A stretch of DNA of 64,000 nucleotides from Yponomeuta sedellus (Eukaryota > Arthropoda > Insecta > Lepidoptera > Yponomeutidae), in assembly GCA_934045075.1 (NCBI GenBank), contig OW203731.1, forward strand, positions 11,695,198 through 11,759,197, read 5' to 3'. The stretch's first letter is position 1. Each line of letters begins with the position of its first letter. The notes below the pieces were generated by a model. That model did no database searches, had not been told where the DNA came from, and worked only from the letters and a program-made list of their open reading frames with translations. This document shows, piece by piece, positions 24,901-34,300 of this stretch. The translations under genes and the position numbers were made by a program.

Positions 24901-25746
24901 TACTAATGGCACGCACTTTACGGTCCATATTAGAGTGAACGGGATGTTTTCTCGCAGGTCACCACTTTACGTATTGAACTTCTCTCGTTTGTATTTTATT
25001 CGCTTACCCGTAAGTCTATCAACATAATATTTGTATATCACAGACTTATTTGTTTCACTGTTTATCCGATTATATTATGTATTTATTACCTTCACTCTTC
25101 ACAAGCACTGCACAGTATAATATTTAAGTAGGTATTGTATTCTATTGTATATGTCACACCACGGGCAGCTTATTAATTTATTTTTTCTCACGTACATGGC
25201 TAACCGCAGCTTAGACCCGACTGAAAATCAGCGTTGCAACTGACAAGTCTGTTGCTACATTATGCTGAGTCGGGCCCATTTTGGGGGCTCAATACTTAAA
25301 ACCTTTGTATTAAATTATGTTGTTTTCGTGTTGTAAAGTTGATTTATTTTTTAACTGTGTCCTTTTTTTTTTGCTTTCTGTGTAATTTTTTTTTTGTAAG
25401 GTTTGTGTGTTTTTTTGTTTTGTTTTGAGTATTTTGTCGTCAAATAAACACATTTTCTTTCTTCTTTCTTTCTATAATTATTATTATCCCAATTTAATTT
25501 TTAAAAGACTTAACGCTAACCGCATTTGAATACATATTTTTAGACTTTGCGTTATATCAATAACACGTTGTAGTTTTTTTTTTACAGTCTATTTTTACAA
25601 ATTTCCAGAAATTACAGAAAGAACGTGACAACCCTGACATCGAAGCCAACTATTTCTTAGCAAAGGAATTCGCATCAGAGACTCAACATCCGCCAACGAA
25701 GCCAATTTCTAAGACAGTAGTTACAAAAAAACAAAAAAATAAGTAG
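16865..25746 (+). CDS. IQCK: IQ motif-containing protein K homolog
   Basis: Five exons read by splice signals and phase: 16865-17087, 18415-18554, 20424-20518, 20593-20722 and 25609-25746 (stop TAG), about 241 residues. Exon 2 encodes LLIPALEETLTKAK, matching the vertebrate IQCK region that precedes a basic helix. Exon 3 has a WNNNPRYP-type block, matching the NQNP block of IQCK. Exon 4 has NPRPYYPKSW followed by an IQ motif (AAVIIQKTVRRYFVQRE), which would bind calmodulin-like proteins. The Lys-rich tail ends at KKQKNK. Vertebrate IQCK is about 287 residues and poorly characterised. The exon 1 donor (GTATTA at 17088) is weak; GTCGAA at 17097 fits the same phase, and a missing exon between 1 and 2 is possible. 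The introns hold an RTE fragment, a microsatellite and a mariner. Confidence 0.72.
17175..17290. repeat. Imperfect hairpin, intron 1 of IQCK
   Basis: 'gtagttaagtgatgca' near 17180 pairs with 'tgcatcgcttaactac' near 17275; imperfect pairing continues inward. Downstream to 17420 the motif 'ccgaact' or 'agtccg' recurs several times. It is probably the end of an unrecognised mobile element. Confidence 0.5.
17815..17862. repeat. Short hairpin
   Basis: 'cgtaattacctta' and 'taaggtaattacg' are inverted copies separated by about 20 bp. Confidence 0.55.
18015..18140 (-). repeat. 5S-related SINE, head fragment
   Basis: Antisense copy of the head at 41510-41610: shares 'acctgaccgcgcgttttgtt' and 'gcttaactcaagtgattgat' in reverse complement. 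In antisense the blocks GGCGCGGTCAGGT and GATGGGTGA recall the internal promoter half of 5S rRNA. Confidence 0.55.
18887..19195. repeat. (CATA)n microsatellite with (CA)n block
   Basis: About 60 near-perfect CATA units from 18950 to 19195, with a (CA)n run at about 18903-18938 and a short CATA block before it. It abuts the 3-prime end of the antisense RTE fragment starting at 19196. Long open frames such as MYVCMYVC... are products of the repeat. Confidence 0.95.
19196..19868 (-). pseudogene. RTE-type LINE, 5-prime truncated
   Basis: Antisense translation gives the C-terminal part of an RTE polyprotein: SETWVWQKK, MLRWFGHVERM, then RPRRTYIDQIGD and a final DRGKWQSLVSAYP. It is split by at least one frameshift near 19450-19517. 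The 3-prime end runs directly into the microsatellite, which in antisense is a TATG-type tail. Confidence 0.8.
20931..20990 (-). mobile_element. tRNA-related retroposon, 60-bp minimal copy
   Basis: A perfect 12-bp duplication ATAGGCCCATGT (20919-20930 and 20991-21002) encloses only the two family ends joined: 'aatgcactaacccgtgctaa' and 'aaataggttttta'. The tRNA-like interior is absent. Confidence 0.75.
21170..21330. repeat. Two tandem copies of an ~80-bp unit
   Basis: The unit starting 'gtgtaatatgtccaagaata' and ending 'gcttgttggaagtcaat' occurs twice head to tail with few differences, next to the mariner end at 21352. Confidence 0.85.
21357..22140 (-). pseudogene. mariner transposase, C-terminal part
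   Basis: Encodes the D,D34D catalytic region on the minus strand. The first Asp is present in TGDESW and the third in SPDLAPNDF. The second Asp, expected in the HHDNAS-type motif, reads His (LHHHNASCH). The frame is broken near 22010 between the helix-turn-helix part and the catalytic part. The family moves by cut and paste at TA sites. This copy cannot be active. Confidence 0.85.
22383..22505. repeat. Perfect palindrome, 61-bp arms, 1-bp centre
   Basis: 22383-22443 and 22445-22505 are exact reverse complements around a single C at 22444. The arms begin 'gcttgatctagctata'. It lies inside the sequence separating the two mariner halves. Confidence 0.95.
22888..23727. repeat. Row of three GC-rich stem-loops
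   Basis: Stem 1 (about 22890-22960): 'agtggctttttccgcac' against 'tacggaaaaagccgct'. Stem 2 (about 22976-23096): 'ggaggtaataaagaaag' against 'ctttctttgtattacc'. Stem 3 (23652-23725): 'tgaaaattacagcc' against 'ggctgtaattttc'. The loops are rich in 'gctcggg' or 'cctcggc'. No gene. Confidence 0.65.
24146..25255. other. Intron 4 of IQCK, no gene
   Basis: Non-coding. A tRNA T-arm-like string 'ggaatcgaacccgg' near 24775 is an isolated SINE scrap. Confidence 0.4.
25256..25478 (+). repeat. LINE-type 3-prime tail with (CTTT)n
   Basis: T- and G-rich 3-prime UTR-like sequence ending 'aaataaacacattttctttc' and a CTTT-rich tail, like 56280-56490. No coding part is attached. Confidence 0.45.
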
Positions 25747-26082
25747 TCATCATACATACAATTCAAGGGTTAACACGAGGCCCACAAAAGAACTTTAATA
25801 CTTTTATTAATTTTTAATGCAATCAGCGTCTTACAAATGTTCATAAGTGAGATCGCACTATAGGTAAAATAGCATACCTAAAGCGAAATTTTTGCATGAA
25901 GCGACTGTTTAGTAGCACATCGCTCACTGTTACTGTCTACCGCACTTCGAAATGCGTGGAATGCCACTAATTTAAATAGTCATGAAGAAAAACTGTTAAC
26001 TATTTTATAATTAATCATTACTTTTAGTAATAAGGCCGCCAACTGTTCTGTACTATGTTACTATTTAAGTCCCTACATACAA

Positions 26083-26172
26083 TAGTCCCGTGGTGGAGTA
26101 TGGCCAAACATTCCTACGATGCAGGAAGAGACCAGAGCCCCAGCTTTGGGGACATACAAGGGTTGATATCGA
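26083..26172 (+). repeat. 5S-related SINE, tail fragment
   Basis: 'cccgtggtggagtatggcc', 'acgatgcaggaagagacc' and 'ggggacatacaagggttga' match the SINE tail at 6660-6782. Confidence 0.65.
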
Positions 26173-28049
26173 TACAATATAGAATGTTCTATTTCTCTAC
26201 CTATAATTAAAGTCGTCATAATTGTGAATCGTACGACGATATGCAGCAGTATATAGCGCTACCGATGAAATGAGAATTGAAATAAAAGTAACCGTGTTAT
26301 AGTCGTGCAAAGAATTTTGGGTAAAACGTGCTTGACATGGTGCTATAATAGCGAGTGTAAAATTTCCATTATGTCGGAACATGGTTTTATTTTACTCAAT
26401 TCGATTAATTTTACTAAAACACGGACTTATTTATAAAAGCACTATTGCTTAAAACACTCGAAAAACGCCGAAAGTCTGTGGTGGAGATTTTACAAAGAAA
26501 AAAGGTAAGCAAAGATTAAATAATCTGCCTGAAAAGAATGCTTTAGAGGAGTCGTGTTCTTATAAATAAGATAGATATTGCAAAAAAATATCACGTGTTG
26601 CAAATATTATTCCTCACGGTACCTATATTGCTTATATAATATATTATTCCGTAGGCTTTCCGAACATGTGAAATTTTTTCGAGATGTCTAAAGAGCGACT
26701 TGCGCCAACTGACTGAATAAGTAAATAGATAATTAAGTATCCTTTGATAAATGAATAAGCAGCCGATTGACCGGGTGGTCAGTCATACAATATACCTACA
26801 GAGAGCTCTGAGAATTTCATGGTGAAAGAAGTTTTTGGACTTACTGGAGATACTAGACGATAATAGAGATAATAGACGAGTAGTGCTGTCCGGTATGTAT
26901 GAAAACAAGTCGGCCTAGATGGTGTTGGAGAATAGTACCACCCTATGGGTATTGCAAAGGTAAGTCTGTGTTAAAAATAAAAAAAACAATGTAAACTAAT
27001 ACTAAAATTTCTTTTTATTCTTTTAGAATACTAAAAACAAACAATGTAACAATTCAAAATTATGCTTTTCAAAATCTACACTAGATAAACTATCCCTACG
27101 CACTATATTTGCTCTTCGACTTCGAAGTTGCAATGATAATCATTAGAACAGAGCTAACCCCAGTTTATCATACATTAACAGTTGTTTGTTGGTACACAAT
27201 CATACAAATGAATAAAATCCAATATTTTTTTAATTAATACATATTAAATTTCGAACATACGGACAAAGCGAAATAAATTTCCACCTTACCAGTTTCGTTA
27301 TTCGGTATTTCATACGTAGGGCTAAATGATTTTCGTTTTTTTTTTTACTTCAGCATTATAATAAAATTTTTGGTAACATGGCAACTAGCCGATGTCGACT
27401 ATTTCTGCCAGGATCACGTCCAGCATTATAATATATGTAGCTGAAAAAAATTTACATAACTGATGCTTTCGATTTCATTGACATAGACCCGAATTTTTTA
27501 CACCTTAATATCAGCTTCGTTGCTTTATCCATTCCTGACAAAAAGGGTCTTGAATACTTGTTAAACAGACAAACCACAAAGAAGTACTGAATCGAGGTAC
27601 TGAATAACAAGCGATAACTGTCAACTATTTGCTTACGGATTGTTAACGTAATAGAAACTATAGTGATCATTCAATAATGATTTTTCATACTTTAGCCATA
27701 ACGAAAAGGCTGTCCAGTGTCCTGGAGTCCTCCTATGGGACTAGATGATAACTGTTACTACATGACACTTTTCATACAATGATCGACCAAAGCCATAGAA
27801 AATGTATGAAACTAGATGCCTTGTGGTTACGGTTATCTGATGAGAAACCGTCCATTTACTAACGAAATTAACGATAGTGGTCTGTGAATTAAAAACAAAA
27901 TACTTTGCTTGTGATCTATGAATTACAAATCATTTATTGAACTTAACTGATACATTGATGATGATCAAGTTATGGTAGAATAAAGAAGCTTATGTACATC
28001 CATTATCCCGACTATGGTAGTGCCAAAGACACTTTTTTTATAAATTTAC

Positions 28050-28240
28050 TTGAGGTTCCAGTGGCCTGGCCACATGTGCCGAAGAATCACGGTTCCCGAG
28101 TGGAGACCAAAAACTGGCTTGAGCAGCGTAGGAAGACCAGCTCGCTAGACTGATGCTGGAAAGCAGATTGCTGACAACGGCTGGCTGCGAATGGCCGAGG
28201 ACAGAAATAACTGGCAGAGGCCTTACGTCCAGCATTTTAC
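28050..28240 (+). repeat. RTE-type LINE 3-prime fragment
   Basis: Conceptual translation includes QWPGHM, PEWRPKTG, GRPARWTD and AEDRNNW. These match the conserved RTE C-terminus also seen at 40690-40950 and 54795-55030. Confidence 0.6.
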
Positions 28241-28349
28241 GATTACAGGATGATAACAGTATATTATATATTTTGTCTTGGCAGTCATGTAAGAAAGCCC
28301 ACTATTGCAATTGTCGTTGGCGAAGGACCTCAGCAAAGTTGCTACTCAG

Positions 28350-31300
28350 TTATTTCAAAGGCACACCTTCATAGAGTGAGGGGCTGGCGGGCGTGCCGAG
28401 GCCCATAGTGAACTGCACAGTCGGGGTCTCTCCCGGCTTTGCGATGCGCTTCACGCGGTTGGGACTGAAGTTGTAGACCAGTGGCATAGTGTAGTCTTTC
28501 ACTGCCTGGAAAATACAATACGAGGCTTCAATATCACGTGAAATTAAACTAAATTAATTTGTCTCTTAAAACCCTGTTACAGTTGTGGATACAATATTTA
28601 TTATATAAAAAAAAGATTCCTCTACCAACCACTCCTTAGAGGCCATTTAAATTATCTGTGGTTCTCTTTACCACAGACTATTTAAACTGTCTCTGACGAG
28701 TGTCGTAAGGATCTTGCTTTTATAAGAGTAACAGCCGGTTTCCCGTACATATTTTTTGCTAAATGTTACGATAACAGACTGTTAATCTCCTGTTAAACGT
28801 ACTTTGAGTTGCTAGAAGATTCAACTGACATAATGTTAACAGTCTGTCAAGGCAAGTGCTAATCTCCAATTAATCACAGATTAGAGCCATTTTGGATTTC
28901 TAGAACGCATATTCTCATGTCAACAGATTGTTGACATGCCATTGACATCTGATTTTTAATTGTAGAATATCGAGCAATTAGTAGCGTGTTCATATCGAGA
29001 AATAGCATTTATTTCCCATTTCGTGCCATAAAAAGAATTGAATTGGATTATTTTCTATTTCATACGTGTTTCAAAGGGTGTTTAAAAGCACGGAGTAAGT
29101 ATAAAATACTACACACTATTATATGTACTTCAAAGTTTACAAAAAATTTAAATGAGCAGGTAAGTAGGTACTTGTACACAACTTTATTATTAATTGTACC
29201 TTTCAGATAGAAAATGTCAGATTTTTCGGATTTGTCCGATTTATCTAGTGATGAGGAGACGACGAGAAATCGCAATTGAACTTTTATTTTCAATTACAGA
29301 CTTGTACCTACAACAAAACATACAGCGTTCCTTACACATTATATTATTTAACAATTACGCCATAAAATCCCGCACATTAGCATAGTAAAGTATAGCTTGG
29401 TAGATACTTGTTCACCAATGATAATAGTTCTGTTTTCTCTTTCTCAGTATAATTTCTTCGATACATTTCTGCGAATATTATGGTGATCGTAAACGGGCTA
29501 GTTTTTTGACAATTTCTTGCTGCAATAGTATAGCCGCCAGGTTGCCGATCAGTGCAACAATTGCTGCAATATTGCTGTGTAGCCCGGAGATATTGCCAAG
29601 ATATTGCATTATAGTCGCAAGAATTTCATGTCTAGCCGGCTATATTGCAAATCATTTATCCCGCTTTGATTCACTGCAATATTGCCGTATATCGTCTTTG
29701 CTCTGCTGTATAGGTGCATCTCTTTCCCTCGCTAGCCTCCCCCCGCCTCGTCCTGTAGCTACCGCTGCTGTCTTCTCGCACGCGCACCTAACCTATTCAA
29801 TTCACCACGTGTTCTGCGATTAGTGAAGTTGTTTTGTATCCGTCCGTTGTTGTTTATTCTGTTCGTCATGGCCGAGTGGTTAAACGAAAAGATTTTGAAC
29901 TTTATTAATGAAATCCATGTACGTCCTGAATTATGGGATGTAGAAGCTAGTGTGTATAAAGATCGCAACCTTAAGAAGGATGCTTGGGCCGTCATTAGAT
30001 AAGATAAGATAATTGTTTATTTAAAAAGAAATCACATCTTTACACTATTTTTATTTTTAATGCACTAACCCGTGCTAAGGAACAAATTTAAAAACCTATT
30101 TAGAGGCTAAAAATTTCACCCATGCCGGGATTCGAACCCGCAACCTCTGGCTATCCGTACCAGCGCTCTACCAATTGAGCCAATGGGCGACTCACGACAT
30201 CAGTGAAATTTCGAACCTCTTTTCAATATTCTCTGTATTACGTAGGTACAGGCAGCGACATCTGACTTAAGCAAATTGCATTACTTACAGCCCCGACTAC
30301 CTACTTTGCAGTTAGAGAGGTTCGAAATTTCACTGATGTCGTGAGTCGCCCATTGGCTCAATTGGTAGAGCGCTGGTACGGATAGCCAGAGGTTGCGGGT
30401 TCGAATCCCGGCATGGGTGAAATTTTTAGCCTCTAAATAGGTTTTTAAATCACATCTTGTTGTACAGTATCTTAGACAATTATGTTTACAACGTAATCCT
30501 TATAAAAATCAACAAGACATATTTATTTGCAGATATATTACAGAAATTAACCAATGGTCTTCACACTAGATTAATAATCTGTGTGGTGAGGACCGGGGTC
30601 AAGCGAATTAACATTTTTGATTAGAGGGCAAGTTAAGAGTTTTTTTTTTAAGCGAGAAATAAGGATTTATGCTTAAAGCTAAATATTATTACTTTTAATT
30701 ATTTTGAGTACAGCTCGTGTTTGTGTTGGGTTGTGTTGTGTTGTGTGTGTGTGTGTGTGTGTGTGTGGGTGTATGAGGGTGTGTGTGTGTGTGTGAGGGT
30801 GTGTGTGTGTGTGTATGGGCGTGTTTTAGATTTAGGTTGTAGAAGATTATTTTATTATGCATAAGATAGTTTCAGTTGCTTCGTAGCTTAAGCCGTTAAG
30901 GTAGTTAAATATATTTTGATTTACTTCATGAGGAGTGCAGTTTTTAAGTTGGCAGGTTAGAAATAATTTGTTTAATAGAAAAGGTCCTAAAAATGCTTCA
31001 AATCGTTGAGCAAAAGTAGTCCTCATACTAGAGACGGGAACTTAAGGGTTTCGTTTAAAAATAATGGATTGATAATTGGAACAGTTGATAAGACGAAGAT
31101 ATTGAGAAAGGACAGTTTTAACAATAAACAGTTGTCTAATTGACAGAACCTTACAGTCTATACAGATTTACGGTAGGATATCTAAATGGTTTTTTAAATG
31201 CTACCTTTAAGATAGATCTTTGTGCTCTCTCCAAAGACAGCAAATGGGTCCTTGCAGAACCACCCCAGCAAGAGATGCAGTAAGTGAAGACTGACTGACA

Positions 31301-34300
31301 CAGCGCCTTGTATATAGAAATCAAGATGTTTTTATAATTTATTGTACGCAATTGTTTCATCACATAAATGAATTTTCTAGCTCTTGCTGAAAGATCTATT
31401 AGATGAGGAGCAAAGGTGAGGTTCTCATCGAGAACAATACCCAAGTATGTGATAGTGTTAGCTCTAGTTATTAATTCACAGGAGCAGTGAAGATTAGAGG
31501 ATGTACACGTATGGATTTTAATAGATGGGGTATATTTAGGAGCGGATACCTTGGTTTTCGAGAAACATAAAATAATTGTTTTACTGGTGTTAAGGGTGAG
31601 TAAGTTATTATTGAGCCATGAAGCGATGGAAGCCAATCCTTTTTCAGTTTGGGCTAGTACAGATTCCCAGGTTTGGTCGTGGAATATTAAGGCGGTATCA
31701 TCAGCGTAGCAGATGACTTCAACATTGCTGTTATTTTTCAGGGGAGAGCTGATATCGTTTATATATAATATAATAGGTCCAAGAATACTCCCTTGAGGCA
31801 CACCGAAAGAAACGTCACTATGGTCACTGATGGAATCGTGTCCCAGCTTAATATGTTGCTTTCTTTCAGACAGGTAACTTTGGAACCAGTCAAGTGCTCT
31901 TCCACGAAATCCATACCTCTGCAATTTCTCAACTAAAATTGGTGTGGACACGGTGTCGAAAGCCTTAGCTAAATCTAAGAAAACCCCGACACACGGTCTA
32001 CCCAAGTCCAGCTGTGAAGTTAAGGTACTAATTAGGCAGAGGACTGCATCTTCTGTAGATTTCCCCTGTCTGAAACCAAATTGTTTCGAAGAGAGAGCAT
32101 CAGTTGATTCCAGGAAGCTAACCATTTATGTATTTACAATTTTTTCTAGGATCTTTGACAGGTTGCTAAGAAGCGAAATTGGTCTATAATTATTAGGTGA
32201 AGTTTTTTCTCCACCCTTATGAATAGGAACAACCGATGCAAGCTTCCAACAAGAAGGAAAAACTCCTGATTCGAGGCTTAAATTAAATATATGTGTTAGA
32301 GGGCCTGATAACAACTCACATGAGATTTTTATGAGATAGTTACTAATGCCGTCAAAGCCAGGTGCACTGTTTATTTTAAGATTTCGAATTATTCTTGTAA
32401 CCTCGTCTTTGTCGGTCGGCCGCATGAAGAAGGAGTTTGGTGTTTCGGGGATTCGTATGTTTGCTGCGAGTTCTTGTTGTGACTTCGAAATTTTATTTAG
32501 TATTATATTTGCCAACTTTGGTCCCACTGAAGTGAAAAAGTTATTTGTAATGTTAAGAGTAGGATCTACATTAAGAAGCTCTGAAGAAAAGTTAGGTTTG
32601 TTTGGCATATTGCACATAGTTTTAATGGTTTTCCATAGTTTTTTAGGAGTACGTCTATTTATCTCAATTTCACAGTTAAAGTAAGCAATTTTAACTTTTT
32701 TTAAAAGATTATTACAAAAATTTCGGTATTGATTAAAAATTAGATTGGCCACTGGATCATTTTTGTTTTTCCTTGATTTTGTATGGAGCTTGTCCCTTTG
32801 CCTAATGCATTTTAGTAACCCAGGAGTTATCCAGGGTTTTATTATGTTTTTAGAGTTTGAAATTTTAACTGGCTTTGTATATTTCTTAATTGATTCGCTA
32901 ATAATGTCCGACAGAGCGGACGCGGCTTCTTCTGTGTCTTGTGACTTAGTAATCTGGGACCAGTCCACATGAGATAGGTCTTTTGTGACTGCCTCGAAAT
33001 TAGTATTAAGCCGAGTTTTGACTTCAGTTTGCCTAGGGCTGTTACATGACATGCTGAGAAGGACAATATCGTGATCAGTGATGTCGCTTGAACAAACCAA
33101 TGTTTCTAGACTGCATTTGGTTCGAACGAAAAAATGATCAAGGCAGGCGTTTCCTCGGGTGGGCTTAGAAATTGCGGGTAATAGACCATGTTCTGATAGT
33201 AGACATAAGTATTCATTGCTGCTATCACTACAAACATCTAAAATATCGATGTTTATATCACCAGTGAGAAACAGACTGGGAGAATGTTTTAAAGGGAAAA
33301 GAACTTCATTCAGGGATGACAGGAAGTTATTTAAGTTGTAGAAAGACGGCGAGCGATATAGACACAAAAGAGTGATTCTGTTTGGAAAGTTAATTTGCAG
33401 CCCTTCTGCGTCTTCTAGGTCCAGCTCATTTACGATAACATTCCAATCGTCCCTAACGAAGACAACACCACTTGCTTTGTTAAGAAGCTTAGTTGAGTTT
33501 AAACAAGTATATCCTGATAGCTTATTGGAAACATTGTGTTTTAGCCAGCATTCGGTGAGGACTATAGCATCAAAAACTATCCCTAAGCGATGTGCAGCAA
33601 TGACAAAAGCGTCGAAATTATGATTTATGCTTCTAATATTAAAAGAATTTTGAAATTGTTGTTGTTTGAAAAAAACGGTATATTTTTGCAGGATTCAAGG
33701 GATTCTATATTGTTAAAATTAATAGATAAACAGTTGTTGATTTCGTCAACTAAATCTACATTAGCCATAAGAACCATGGTAATAACAGGTGTGATTTACT
33801 TTAATGTTTAGTCTTGAATCCTGAAAACCTAAAATTTCTTCAAATTGATGTGTGTTTCTGTAAATAAAATTGTGTTTGTGTTGAGTATAGTATGTGTGTG
33901 TAATGTTTAGTGTTTTGTGTATAAAACGACTACTATGTTTCTTTGGGGAGTCGTTGCCTTGGTAATGAGCTGCAAATGTAATTATAAAACTAAGAAAAGT
34001 GCTGAGCACATTATAAATCAAATACTGTCTTTGAGAATTTGAGATCAGATAACCATAATTAACCTTAAGGGCTATCAGTACTGGTACCGGTATCGCTTTT
34101 TCGCTGTTAGGCGGTTTGTGTCCCCTAGTTGGCTGCAGAAACTTCGACTGGGGATCCCATGTGACAGAGGAGATCTTCTTCGCATCGTATGTCGATTGCT
34201 GCCTTTCCGTCGTCTTTACGTACATATATGAGCCCATTTTTGGTCCAGCAGTATTTGAAGCCATAATGCTTTGCTCGAGTTCTTGATTCCCGAAATAACA

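Larger units (their letters stand above)
25747..28349. other. Intergenic region between convergent genes
   Basis: 2.6 kb between the stops of IQCK (+) and mRpS34 (-). Apart from two repeat fragments (26083-26172 and 28050-28240) I see only AT-rich non-coding sequence. Confidence 0.5.

Noticed and set aside
30323..30446. Functional tRNA gene
   Set aside because: No U33, mismatched T-stem, repeated in several retroposon copies; a repeat-borne pseudogene explains it better.
33761..34264. 167-codon frame between LINE ORF1 and ORF2
   Set aside because: It overlaps ORF1 in another frame and lacks any LINE motif.
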